Positions 49,896 through 58,366 of a stretch of 64,000 bases of DNA are shown here, piece after piece. Source of the stretch: Bin87 sp963668585 (GTDB lineage Bacteria > Chloroflexota > Dehalococcoidia > Lucifugimonadales > UBA3495). How positions within the stretch are numbered: the first letter of the stretch is position 1; each line of letters opens with the position of its first letter. The notes under the pieces were generated by a model that was given only the letters and a program-made list of their open reading frames with translations, had not been told where the DNA came from and did no database searches. Location: assembly GCA_963668585.1 (NCBI GenBank), contig OY764869.1, forward strand, positions 558,001 through 622,000, given 5' to 3'. The position numbers were made by a program, and so were the translations under genes.

Positions 49896-50648
49896 ATGCG
49901 TCTGGAAAACAAGGTTGCCCTGATCAGCGGCGGTTCCCGAGGCCAGGGCGCCGCCGAAGCCCGTCTCTTCGCCGGCGAAGGTTGCAAGGTCGTGATCGCC
50001 GACGTGCTTGAGGACGAGGGCCGTCAACTGGAGGCCGAAATCAACGAGACCGGCGGCGAGTGCGTCTTCATCCGCCTCGACGTGACCAGCGAGGACGACT
50101 GGAACGCCGCCGTCAACACCGCCGTCGAACGGTTCGGCAAACTGGATATCCTCGTCAACAACGCCGGCATCTACCGGCAGGTGGGCATCGAGGACACCAC
50201 CGAAGAACTGTGGGACAACATCTTCGACATCAACGCCAAGGGCGTTTTCCTCGGCACCAGGGCCGCCATCCCCGAAATGCGCAGGGCGGGCGGCGGTTCC
50301 ATCATCAACATCTCCAGCGTCGCCGGACTCATCGGCAGTTGGCGCGCCCCCGCCTACGGCGCAACCAAGGGCGCGGTCCGTCTGTTCACCAAGTCCACCG
50401 CCATCCAGTACGCCGCCGAGGGCATACGCTGCAACTCCGTGCATCCCGGCATCATCGAGACGCCCATGACCACGCCCACCCTGCTGCGCGACGACGCGGC
50501 CCGCCAGGCATCGCTGGACCGCACCCCCATCGGACGCGTCGGCGAAGCCGAGGACGTTGCCTATGGCGTGCTGTTCCTGGCATCCGATGAGTCGTCATTC
50601 ATGACCGGCAGCGAGTTGGTGATCGACGGCGGCCTGTTCGCCCAGTAA
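49896..50648 (+). CDS. SDR-family oxidoreductase, paralogue
   Basis: About 250 residues from ATG 49896 (GAGGTG 6 nt upstream). ISGGSRGQG cofactor motif, NNAG, NISSVAGLIG with the catalytic Ser, YGATKGAVR active site and SFMTGSELVIDGG at the end. It shares long stretches with the SDR at 51470 and clearly with 41579. It is separated from the next SDR by the TIMP-like gene, so the duplication predates or spans that insertion. Confidence 0.9.
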   Translation: MRLENKVALISGGSRGQGAAEARLFAGEGCKVVIADVLEDEGRQLEAEINETGGECVFIRLDVTSEDDWNAAVNTAVERFGKLDILVNNAGIYRQVGIEDTTEELWDNIFDINAKGVFLGTRAAIPEMRRAGGGSIINISSVAGLIGSWRAPAYGATKGAVRLFTKSTAIQYAAEGIRCNSVHPGIIETPMTTPTLLRDDAARQASLDRTPIGRVGEAEDVAYGVLFLASDESSFMTGSELVIDGGLFAQ

Positions 50649-50682
50649 CCGCAGGCGTGCCTGCGACGCGAGCGGCGCGCGG

Positions 50683-50718
50683 CCAGACCCTTCACACACG
50701 CCAGACCCTTCACACACG
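50683..50718. repeat. 18-nt tandem repeat, two copies
   Basis: CCAGACCCTTCACACACG occurs at 50683-50700 and again at 50701-50718. It lies between the SDR stop and the TIMP-like gene. No function is apparent. Confidence 0.85.
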
Positions 50719-50775
50719 CCAAACGTCGCCCACGCCAATGACGTCAATCCAACTGCGACCGGCCCGGTGTCCATC

Positions 50776-51357
50776 ATGCTGACCCATGCGCTAAGGCTGA
50801 CCCTGGTAATCGGGCTGGCCGCGTTCTGGCTGCACGCCAGCGCCGAGCCCAGCCACGCCTGTTCCTGCATCGCCATGACGCCGGCGGATGCGTTCGATCG
50901 GGCCGACGCCGTCTTCGCCGGAGTGGTCTCGACGGTCAGCGTAAAGGGCGGACTGTTCGGACAGTCGGGGCTGGACCCGGTGAACGTTGAAATCCAGGTT
51001 TCTGAGGTGTGGAAAGGCCCGCGCCAGGCAACCATCACTGTGGAGACGGTGCGCAGCGGAGCCTCCTGCGGCGTCGATTTCCAGGCCGGTCGGGAGTACC
51101 TGGTCTATGCCCGCAACGGCGAAACCGGACTCTGCGGCGGCACCGTTGAGATTCAGAATGCGGCCGCGAATATCGCCGCGTTGGGCAAGGGCAGTCATCC
51201 CACTGACGACGCCGGCACGCCGGCTGGCGACCCTGCCCCCCGTGGCGGCGTGTGCGGAGCGCCGGCGCACTCCGGTCACAGCCCCCTGGATATCACCGCG
51301 TTGGGGCTGCTAATCGGGGTGGCAGCCTTGGGCGTGAGACCCAAACGTCGCTTATAA
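50776..51357 (+). CDS. Secreted, C-terminally anchored TIMP-like protein
   Basis: About 193 residues from ATG 50776; GTG 50767 is an alternative. A signal peptide ends near HASAEPSHA and is followed at once by CSCIAMTPADAFDRADAVFA, the N-terminal Cys-x-Cys of netrin/TIMP-like domains. VNVEIQVSEVWKGP and GREYLVYARN are the OB-fold strands. The C terminus has a hydrophobic stretch (DITALGLLIGVAALGV) ending in RPKRRL, a sorting-type membrane anchor. Bacterial TIMP-like proteins are of unknown target. Confidence 0.75.
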   Translation: MLTHALRLTLVIGLAAFWLHASAEPSHACSCIAMTPADAFDRADAVFAGVVSTVSVKGGLFGQSGLDPVNVEIQVSEVWKGPRQATITVETVRSGASCGVDFQAGREYLVYARNGETGLCGGTVEIQNAAANIAALGKGSHPTDDAGTPAGDPAPRGGVCGAPAHSGHSPLDITALGLLIGVAALGVRPKRRL

Positions 51358-51469
51358 TATTCAGGCAATCTCCGGCAATGATCTGTCATGCGGGCGCGCC
51401 GCCGCATCTGTCGCGGCTGCGGAACCCCCGCAGGCATGGGACCCGAACCATCAACGAGGTGCTGACAAT

Positions 51470-52216
51470 ATGCGTCTGGAAAACAAAGTTGCCTTCATCA
51501 GCGGCGGCGCTCGCGGCATGGGCGCGACCGAGGCCAGGATGTTCTCCCGGGAGGGCTGCAGGGTCGTCATCGGCGATTTGCGCGATGACCTCGGCCGCCA
51601 GGTCGAAGCGGAAATCAACGAGTTGGGCGGCGAGTGCCTCTACGTCCACCTGGACGTTACCGACGAGCAGTCCTGGAAGGATGGCGTCGCGGCCGCGGTT
51701 GAGCGGTTCGGCAAGCTGGACATACTGGTCAACAACGCCGGCGTCTATATGCCCGAAACCGTTGAGAACACCACCATCGAAAACTGGGACACCACCATGA
51801 GCGTCAACGCCAAGGGCGTGTTCCTTGGCACCAAGTCCGCCATCCCCGAACTGCGACGCAACGGCGGTGGCTCCATCGTCAACATCTCCAGCGTGGCTGG
51901 CCTTGTGGGCAATCACATCTCGTCGGCCTACACCGCATCCAAGGGCGCGGTGCGGTTGTTCACCAAGTCCACGGCCATCCAGCACGCCGCCGACGGCATC
52001 CGCTGCAACAGCGTCCATCCCGGCACCATCGAGACCGACATGACCGCCGACCTGCTGGCCGCCGGCGGGCGCGAGGATCGTCTCAACCGCACGCCAATCG
52101 GCCGGCTGGGACAGGCCGAGGACATTGCGTACGGCGTGCTGTTCCTCGCCTCCGACGAAGCGTCCTTCATGACCGGCAGCGAGCTCGTCATCGACGGCGG
52201 CCGCACCGCCATGTAG
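51470..52216 (+). CDS. SDR-family oxidoreductase, paralogue
   Basis: The 248-residue protein has ISGGARGMG, NNAG, NISSVAGLVG, YTASKGAVR and SFMTGSELVIDGG. GAGGTG lies 8 nt before the ATG. It is the third member of the SDR set with near-identical opening (MRLENKVAFISGG) to the copy at 49896. Probably the result of local duplication; each may act on a different hydroxy compound. Confidence 0.9.
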   Translation: MRLENKVAFISGGARGMGATEARMFSREGCRVVIGDLRDDLGRQVEAEINELGGECLYVHLDVTDEQSWKDGVAAAVERFGKLDILVNNAGVYMPETVENTTIENWDTTMSVNAKGVFLGTKSAIPELRRNGGGSIVNISSVAGLVGNHISSAYTASKGAVRLFTKSTAIQHAADGIRCNSVHPGTIETDMTADLLAAGGREDRLNRTPIGRLGQAEDIAYGVLFLASDEASFMTGSELVIDGGRTAM

Positions 52217-52365
52217 TCTCCGTCGATCCCTCCGGCCTTGCGCATCCCGACCCCTGCCCCGCTCACCCCGAACGGAGGCCCGCTCATCCTGAACCGGGGC
52301 CCGCTCATCCTGAGCCTGTCGAAGGATGGCCAACCGGCGTGGAGGAATCCAACCGCGTAGCGACC

Positions 52366-53229
52366 ATGGGGGCAATCTCGACCAATTTCAGCCTGTTGCA
52401 GTGCCGGCTGCCCGACCGTAATCGGTACGTTCGCCTTCAGCACGCCGTGTTTCACGTGCTGGAGGCGGACAACGGCGGTCCGGCGCGGATGGTGGACTTC
52501 ACCATTTTCGGCCTGGTGCTGTTCAGCGCCGTCAACCTCGCCATCGGCAATACCAAGCTGGAGTTTTTCTTCGTCAGCGTGTTTGGCGTCGAGTACATCA
52601 TCCGGCTCTGGTGCATCGTCTGGCACCGGAATTACCGCCAGGGCGGGTTCAAAGCGCGGCTGAAATACGCCACCACCAACACTGCGGCCGTCATCGACTT
52701 CATCGCGATCTGGCCCACGCTGGCGGTCATGATCATCTTCGGCGAGGTGGAAATCCTGCCGATTTTCCGCCTGATTTCCCGGTTGATAATGACGGGCCGG
52801 CGTTTCCCCGCCATGCGCCTCATGGGACGCGTGATGCTCCGCTCGGCCACGCAGTTGGTCAGCGTCCTGGTGACCCTGGCGGTGTTCTGGCTGGCCGCCG
52901 GCTACCTGATGCACGCCGCCGAAACCAACCTGCCCGGCGGCAACCACGAGCAGTTCGGCGACATCGGAGAGTCCCTCTGGGCGTCGGTGGTCATCCTGAC
53001 CACGCTGCCCTCGCTGGAAGTGGTGCCGGGAACGCTGGCGGGCCGGGTCGTGGCGGGTTTCATCGCCCTGCTGGGCATCGGGTTGTTCGCCCTGCCCGCC
53101 GGCATCCTCACCTCCAATTTCATGGAAGCCTACCAGCACGCCCGGGCGACTGCGGGCCAGATGGAGTTGAGCACCTGTCGGGTGATGTACGCCCGCCAAC
53201 GCCAGAGGTCGCGCTGGCCCATGGCCTGA
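52366..53229 (+). CDS. Voltage-gated-type ion channel with non-canonical pore
   Basis: About 287 residues from ATG 52366; a GTG at 52339 is the other option and neither has a ribosome site. Six hydrophobic segments follow the Kv plan: S1 FTIFGLVLFSAVNLA, S2-S3, a weakly charged S4 (FRLISRLIMTGRRFPAMRLM), pore helix and S6 GRVVAGFIALLGIGLFALPA. The pore loop reads SVVILTTLPSLEVVPGT, where K+ channels have TVGYGD. The selectivity filter is thus replaced, and ion preference cannot be K+ by the usual rule. Confidence 0.8.
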   Translation: MGAISTNFSLLQCRLPDRNRYVRLQHAVFHVLEADNGGPARMVDFTIFGLVLFSAVNLAIGNTKLEFFFVSVFGVEYIIRLWCIVWHRNYRQGGFKARLKYATTNTAAVIDFIAIWPTLAVMIIFGEVEILPIFRLISRLIMTGRRFPAMRLMGRVMLRSATQLVSVLVTLAVFWLAAGYLMHAAETNLPGGNHEQFGDIGESLWASVVILTTLPSLEVVPGTLAGRVVAGFIALLGIGLFALPAGILTSNFMEAYQHARATAGQMELSTCRVMYARQRQRSRWPMA

Positions 53230-54153
53230 CGCCGCTCCATAACGATGCCACGATTCAACAAGCCAGCGGCGGAGCCTATCGGAAGGAACCTGCCATACTC
53301 CCGGTGCGTTAATCCATTCCAACCAAGCCGGATGCGCAATAAAAAGCCAAGATTTACGAACAACCCGCCGCAACAACTCCCACCCGCAATCCCATAATCC
53401 TGTACATCCTGCCCATCCCTGTAAAAAACGAGCCCCACCCCAATCACCTCAAGCATCCCGTTTATCCTGTTCATCCTGTGCATCCCTGTAAAATAACCCC
53501 TTGACACCACCAATACGAACGTATATCCTAATACTGTCTAGATCAAGCAGCTGCTCCATCCCAACCCCAGAGAGGCAGATTTCCGGATCGACGGCCAACC
53601 CCGTCAGCAACAAATCGCAACCGGTCCAGGTGGCAATTCGCCGATATCCGACCAACGTACTCACCGGCGGTGCCGCACTGGCCCACCGGGATTGTTCGGG
53701 CCCGCGTGGTAGGGACTCAACCAAATAGTCCTGCGACCACGGAACTGCCGTTCAAATAGTTGCGTACTGGCCGTGCGCTGACAACGATCCGGAATCCCGC
53801 CTCTCACACCAAACCAAAACCAACCGCCAACCACCGAACCACCAACCGCAGGGACGAGAAACCCTCCACCCCTCCGGAAAGACGACGCCCGCCCGGCGCC
53901 GTCCCACCCTGGTGGTTCGCCAACGGCCATGCACACGCATGGGCGGGTATCAAACCCGCCCGCGCATCCCCCATGCCGTCCCGCTATGCAACAGCCTGAC
54001 ACCTGCCCCACATCAGGATAATCGAATGGCCCTGGTCCGACCGGGGTGGTTGATTGACGGCCTGACTGGGCGCGTGATACGCTTGGGCTATCATGGACAT
54101 GAGCAACCGGGGCATCGTGACCCCGGTGCGCAACCCCACCAGGAGCGACTGCA
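53230..54153. other. Gene-poor 0.9-kb interval with repeats
   Basis: No frame looks like a conserved protein. The minus-strand frame 53449-53724 has some natural-looking sequence (MEQLLDLDSIRIYVRIGG) and could be a gene relic. The interval contains a repeated ATCCTGT-type element (53397-53493) and a small hairpin GGGCGGGT/ACCCGCCC near 53943-53963. Confidence 0.45.
53397..53493. repeat. Two copies of a 30-nt intergenic repeat
   Basis: 53397-53426 and 53464-53493 read ATCCTGTxCATCCTGxxCAT then CCCTGTAAAA, differing at three positions. Internally each consists of an imperfect repeat of ATCCTG. Similar words (CAGGATGAACAGGAT) occur between genes of many bacteria; no function is known to me. Confidence 0.75.
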
Positions 54154-54543
54154 ATGAATGTCACCCCTCTGGCAATCGAGAAACTGAAGGAAGTCATGGA
54201 GGGCGAAAACGAAGTTGATTCGGCTCTCCGTGTCGTGGCAATGCCCGCCGGCCAAGGCCTGCAGTACATGCTGACCATGGAGAAAGAACACCAGCCGGAC
54301 GACACCGTCCTGCGGATGGAAGGCGTGGAGTTCCTTCTGGACTCTGACAGCGCTCCGTTCCTGCAAGAAGCCACCATCGACTATGTCGAAGAGTTTGGAG
54401 GCCGCGTCGGCTTCGTCATCAACAACCCCATGTACGCCGGCGGCGGTTGCGGCTGTGGCGGCGGTGGATGTGGCTGCGGTGGCGGGGGCGGCGGATGCGG
54501 TTGTGGCGGCGGTGGAGGCGGCTGCGGCTGCGGCGGCCACTAG
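54154..54543 (+). CDS. IscA/HesB-like protein with Gly/Cys-rich tail
   Basis: The 129-residue protein has the A-type Fe-S carrier fold: MNVTPLAIEKLKEVMEGE, then GLQYMLTMEKEH, FLLDSDSAPFLQEATIDYVE and VGFVINNPM. The usual first cysteine (in GGCSG) is absent, replaced by the AGQG segment. The C terminus retains CGC and is expanded to four CGC units within a glycine run, giving eight cysteines in about 34 residues. AGGAG precedes the ATG. The tail could bind iron, copper or an Fe-S cluster. A terminator follows. Confidence 0.82.
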   Translation: MNVTPLAIEKLKEVMEGENEVDSALRVVAMPAGQGLQYMLTMEKEHQPDDTVLRMEGVEFLLDSDSAPFLQEATIDYVEEFGGRVGFVINNPMYAGGGCGCGGGGCGCGGGGGGCGCGGGGGGCGCGGH

Positions 54544-54625
54544 GAGGCGCCACAGGCGCTGCATCAACAGCGCTGACGCCGGAATCCCGGCCGGTGGCGT
54601 TGGTGAACGTGACCAGAAAAGCAGG

Positions 54626-54658
54626 CAGGGGCGGAGATACTTCGCCCCTGTTTTGTTT
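54626..54658 (+). terminator. Rho-independent terminator of the IscA-like gene
   Basis: CAGGGGCG (54626-54633) pairs with CGCCCCTG (54643-54650), followed by TTTTGTTT. It lies 83 nt after the stop codon. Confidence 0.85.
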
Positions 54659-54777
54659 ACCGTCCACGGGTTGAACGTGTTTTGGCCGCAATCCGCGCCC
54701 GCGTTGCGTCCGCGCCCATCCGTCCACCCGATGTACAATGCTCGTGACTGCACAAGACGCTGATCAGGAGTGAGGTC

Positions 54778-55599
54778 ATGGATCTCTGGCAGAAACTCGC
54801 GAACCGGCGTGTTTTGAATCTGCTGCGCACGGACGTGGTCGCCTGGAATGAATGGCGGGCCACCAAGGACGCATCCGGATATTCCTTTGAGAATGCCCAG
54901 CTTCACGGCAAACACCTTCCCTGGAGCGACCTGGGCAACCTCGATTTTGCCGGTTCCGACTTCAGCGGCGCGGACCTGCGCGGCGCGGACCTGCACTATT
55001 GCAACCTCACCGGATCCAACTTCCAGGACGCGGACCTGCGCGGCGCCAGCCTCCAGGGCGCGTTGCTCGGCGAGGGCAACATGACGCGGGCGGACCTCAG
55101 GGGCGCCAACCTGCAGCGGGCCGATTTGAACCAGGTCAATTTCCGCAACGCCAATTTGAACTGGGCAATCCTGCGGGAAACCTATTGTTACTACACCGAT
55201 TTCTCAGAGGCTGAACTGAACTGGGCCGACCTGCAATCCGCCAACCTTTCCAACTCCACGTTCTACCGAACCCAGTTGTCCGAAGCCAATCTCTCCCACG
55301 TGAACCTGTCCCACACCAACTTCAACCTGTCGGTATTGATCCGCACCGATTTCGCCCATGCGGTGATGTTCGATACCATCCTGGCGGCGGTGGACCTCAG
55401 CGCCGCGCGCAACCTGGAAACGATTCTCCATGATCCACCGTCGTTGTTGAGCATTGGCACCGACACGCTCAACACCACGTTGCAGGGCGCGGGCGGGCGG
55501 TTCACCGAGGAACAGAGGGCGTTTTTCGCCAACAGCGGCGTGGCTTCGGAGATTCTCGCCTCCACGCGGCCCGTCGCCGGTCCGTCGCTCGCGCAGTAA
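54778..55599 (+). CDS. Pentapeptide-repeat protein
   Basis: The 273-residue protein has a run of A(D/N)Lxx pentapeptides from about residue 50 to 205: FSGADLRGADLHYCNL, FQDADLRGASLQGALL, TRADLRGANLQRADLN and so on, forming a right-handed quadrilateral helix. The N-terminal 40 residues are a helical cap. The C-terminal part (ILHDPPSLLSIGTDTLNTTL) matches the linker often found between pentapeptide repeats and effector domains in larger proteins, but no effector follows here. AGGAG and GAGG precede the ATG. Role unknown. Confidence 0.87.
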   Translation: MDLWQKLANRRVLNLLRTDVVAWNEWRATKDASGYSFENAQLHGKHLPWSDLGNLDFAGSDFSGADLRGADLHYCNLTGSNFQDADLRGASLQGALLGEGNMTRADLRGANLQRADLNQVNFRNANLNWAILRETYCYYTDFSEAELNWADLQSANLSNSTFYRTQLSEANLSHVNLSHTNFNLSVLIRTDFAHAVMFDTILAAVDLSAARNLETILHDPPSLLSIGTDTLNTTLQGAGGRFTEEQRAFFANSGVASEILASTRPVAGPSLAQ

Positions 55600-55656
55600 C
55601 CCGCCGGTTGTACGGCGCGACCCCGCCAGCACATACGCCAAACAGGAGTCCTCGCC

Positions 55657-57402
55657 ATGCCCACCACGCCCCACGGCATCAAGTACGCCGCGCATCGACC
55701 GGTCGTCATGGGCCGCAACGGGATGGTGTGCGCCGGCCATCCGCTGGCCGCACAGGCCGGCATCAGCATCCTGCAGCGGGGGGGCAATGCGTTTGACGCC
55801 GCCATCGCCACCGCGGCAGTGCTTGGCGTCGTCGAACCGCTGATGTCCGGCATCGGCGGCGACGGCTTCATAATGGCCTACCGTGCTGAAGATGACAGCC
55901 TGCGCGTGTGCAACGGAACCGGCGCCGCACCCTACGCGGCCACGCTGGAACGGTACCGGCAGGGCATCCCCATGAAAGGCATCCTCAGCGTATCCGTGCC
56001 CGGATTGCTCAACGCCTGGCTCGACACCCATGAGGCCTACGGATCGTTGCCGTTGGGCGACGTGCTTGCGCCGGCCATTGCCCTGGCCGACGATGGGTTC
56101 CCGGTTTCGCACTACCTGTCCGGCGCCATCGCCGGCGACTCTCTGCTCTGCGAGTTCCCGACCAGCCGCGCCGTTTTCACGCGCAGCGACACCGGCGAAG
56201 CCCTGCGTCCCGGCGACATTCTGCGGCAGACCGACCTCGCCCGCACCTTGTCCACCATCGCCGAGCAGGGTCGCGACGCCTTCTACCGGGGCAGCATCGG
56301 AGAGGCCATCGTCCGCTTCAGCGAACAGCAGGGCGGACTTCTCACCATGGCCGACCTCAACGACTGTTCCGCCCGCTGGCAGGAACCCATCTCCACCGAC
56401 TACGGCGACCATACGGTGTACGAGGCTCCCCCAAATTCCAGCGGACACATCCTGCTCCAGGAACTCAACGTCATTCGGCAGTACGACATGGCCGACATGG
56501 GATTCGGCTCGGTGGAGTCGATTCACCTGATGGTCGAAGCCAAGAAGATGGCCTTCGCCGACCGGGAAGCCTACGTTGCCGACCCCGATTACATCGACGT
56601 GCCGCTGTCCGGCATGCTGTCGGCGGACTACGCCCGGGAGCGGGCCGGAACCATCGACCGCCGCAGCGCTTCGGCGCGCATGGAGGCGGGAGACCCCTGG
56701 AAATACCAGACCGGCGGTCGGCCCGCCACGCCGGCCGGCGTGGGCCGTCGCGGGCCCCGCACCGAGCAGGAGGACACCACCTGCTTCGTCGTCGCCGACC
56801 GTGCCGGCAATTCCGTCTGCCAGTTGCAGAGCATCCAGAGCGGATGGGGCTCATCACTCATCGCCGGCAACACCGGCATCCTGCTCAACAACCGCATGAC
56901 CTACTGGCATCTGGATCCCGACCACGTCGATTGCCTGCAGCCCGGCAAGCGGGTGCGCCACACCATGAATCCGGTCATGGTATTCCGGCGCGACACCCCC
57001 GCTGGCGACAGCAGCGCCAACGGCGCAGCGTCGCGTCGCCTGACCTATGTCCTGGGCACGCCCGGCGCGGATTGCCAGGTGCAGAGCAATATGCAGGTGA
57101 TAACCAACCTGGTTGACCACGGCATGACCGTGCAGGAGGCGGTGGAAGCGCCGCGCTGGAAACACGTGGGCGACGGCACCGAGTCAACCATCCCCCACAC
57201 CGCCGAAGACCGTTTGCTCATGGAAGGCCGTTTTGACGCCGCCACGATGCGCCAATTGCGCGGCATGGGACACCCCGTGTACGAACTGGAGGCGTGGGAC
57301 GGAGTGACCGGCCGTGAGATGGCGCTGTACATCGACCCGGACACCGGCGCTCTCCACGGCGCCGCCGACCCCCGCTACGACGGGTACGCCATCGGCTGGT
57401 GA
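55657..57402 (+). CDS. Gamma-glutamyltransferase family protein
   Basis: The 581-residue protein is an Ntn hydrolase. RGGNAFDAAIATAAVLGVVE and MSGIGGDGF lie in the large subunit, and EQEDTTCFVVADRAGNSV contains the autocleavage Thr that starts the small subunit at about residue 370 (canonical TTH is TTC here). The end carries the usual LGTPGADCQVQSNMQ. No signal peptide is seen. It may cleave gamma-glutamyl or acyl-amino bonds; several such paralogues act on compounds other than glutathione. AGGAG lies 8 nt upstream. Confidence 0.9.
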   Translation: MPTTPHGIKYAAHRPVVMGRNGMVCAGHPLAAQAGISILQRGGNAFDAAIATAAVLGVVEPLMSGIGGDGFIMAYRAEDDSLRVCNGTGAAPYAATLERYRQGIPMKGILSVSVPGLLNAWLDTHEAYGSLPLGDVLAPAIALADDGFPVSHYLSGAIAGDSLLCEFPTSRAVFTRSDTGEALRPGDILRQTDLARTLSTIAEQGRDAFYRGSIGEAIVRFSEQQGGLLTMADLNDCSARWQEPISTDYGDHTVYEAPPNSSGHILLQELNVIRQYDMADMGFGSVESIHLMVEAKKMAFADREAYVADPDYIDVPLSGMLSADYARERAGTIDRRSASARMEAGDPWKYQTGGRPATPAGVGRRGPRTEQEDTTCFVVADRAGNSVCQLQSIQSGWGSSLIAGNTGILLNNRMTYWHLDPDHVDCLQPGKRVRHTMNPVMVFRRDTPAGDSSANGAASRRLTYVLGTPGADCQVQSNMQVITNLVDHGMTVQEAVEAPRWKHVGDGTESTIPHTAEDRLLMEGRFDAATMRQLRGMGHPVYELEAWDGVTGREMALYIDPDTGALHGAADPRYDGYAIGW

Positions 57403-57492
57403 CGCCATTCGGCGTTATCAGAATCCATGCGTGTTTGACGTTATACAACGTCGGGTGTACACTGGGATTACGCAGTTGGGAGGGCCGCACCA

Positions 57493-57534
57493 GCAGCCCG
57501 TTGAGACAGGGTTCTCACTCGGCTGCCCTTTTTT
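57493..57534 (+). terminator. Terminator abutting the DUF3800 start codon
   Basis: GCAGCC (57493-57498) pairs with GGCTGC (57521-57526) and inside it TGAGA pairs with TCTCA; after two C residues, TTTTTT occupies 57529-57534 and the ATG follows at 57535. It could end transcripts from the GGT gene, or attenuate the DUF3800 gene. Confidence 0.7.
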
Positions 57535-58278
57535 ATGCATCTGCTCTATCTTGACGACGCCGGGTCTGTGAAAAACCCGCAGGACAGGTATTTTATCCTG
57601 GCGGGCATCGCGATATTCGAGCGCCAAGTCCAATGGTTGCAGGCGTCCCTGGAACAGTTGGCCACCAGCACAGGCCACCCTGAACCGGGTAGTGTTGAAT
57701 TCCACGGCAACCAGATGTTGGCGGGTCGGGGGTGGTGGCGCTCCATACGATCCCAACCTCGGCGGCGCACGATGATAATGGAGGGACTGGCCGCTGCCGA
57801 TTCGTTACACACTGAGCAGTGGCGTCTTTTTGGTGTTGTTGTGGATAAATTGGCGCTATCTCCACAAGACCCAGTCGAATACGCCTTCGAACAACTTTGC
57901 AATCGGTTTGATCGTTTCCTTGCCCGCTTGTACCAGCAGGGCATCAATCAAAAGGGTCTCATCGTGCTAGATAAGTCATCCCAAGAGACCCGCCTGCAAT
58001 CTCTGGCCTCTGAATTTCGTACGCTTGGGCACCGCTGGGGAGTGACTCGGAATCTCGTGGACGTTCCTCTTTTCGTTGACTCAAAGGCCACACGTTGCAT
58101 TCAATACGCTGATCTTGTCGCATACTCGGTCCGCCGGAAGTATGAACAGGACGACAGTGAGTTTTTTGACGCAATTTCCGGTCGCTTTGACAGCGAAGGC
58201 GGCATCGTTCACGGATTGCATCACTACCGGGATCTGAATGACCCCTGCGACTGCCCGGGATGCGTTGCCCGAATCTGA
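57535..58278 (+). CDS. DUF3800 protein
   Basis: The 247-residue protein is a canonical DUF3800: HLLYLDDAGSVKNPQDRYFI gives the first acidic pair, FHGNQML the second segment, and LIVLDKSSQE and DSKATRCIQYADLVAYSV the later acidic residues of an RNase-H-like fold. The C terminus holds CDCPGC. DUF3800 proteins are widespread on mobile DNA and near defence genes, with activity unproven. No ribosome site is present; a T-run directly precedes the ATG. Confidence 0.85.
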   Translation: MHLLYLDDAGSVKNPQDRYFILAGIAIFERQVQWLQASLEQLATSTGHPEPGSVEFHGNQMLAGRGWWRSIRSQPRRRTMIMEGLAAADSLHTEQWRLFGVVVDKLALSPQDPVEYAFEQLCNRFDRFLARLYQQGINQKGLIVLDKSSQETRLQSLASEFRTLGHRWGVTRNLVDVPLFVDSKATRCIQYADLVAYSVRRKYEQDDSEFFDAISGRFDSEGGIVHGLHHYRDLNDPCDCPGCVARI

Positions 58279-58304
58279 AACCCGAGACGCGTTTGCGCAA
58301 AAGC

Positions 58305-58344
58305 GAAGCCCCTCACCCGTATCGGTGAGGGGCTTCTGTTTTTT
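58305..58344. terminator. Strong terminator between convergent genes
   Basis: A perfect 13-bp stem (58305-58317 with 58324-58336, GAAGCCCCTCACC) encloses a 6-nt loop and is followed by TGTTTTTT. It ends the DUF3800 transcript and may also serve the convergent aminotransferase. Confidence 0.88.
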
Positions 58345-58366
58345 GGCTTCGCCGTGGATTATGCGG

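Noticed and set aside
53449..53724. Minus-strand frame of 91 codons in the gene-poor interval
   Set aside because: Part looks natural, but it runs into an intergenic repeat, lacks a ribosome site and matches no family known to me; kept only as a possible relic.
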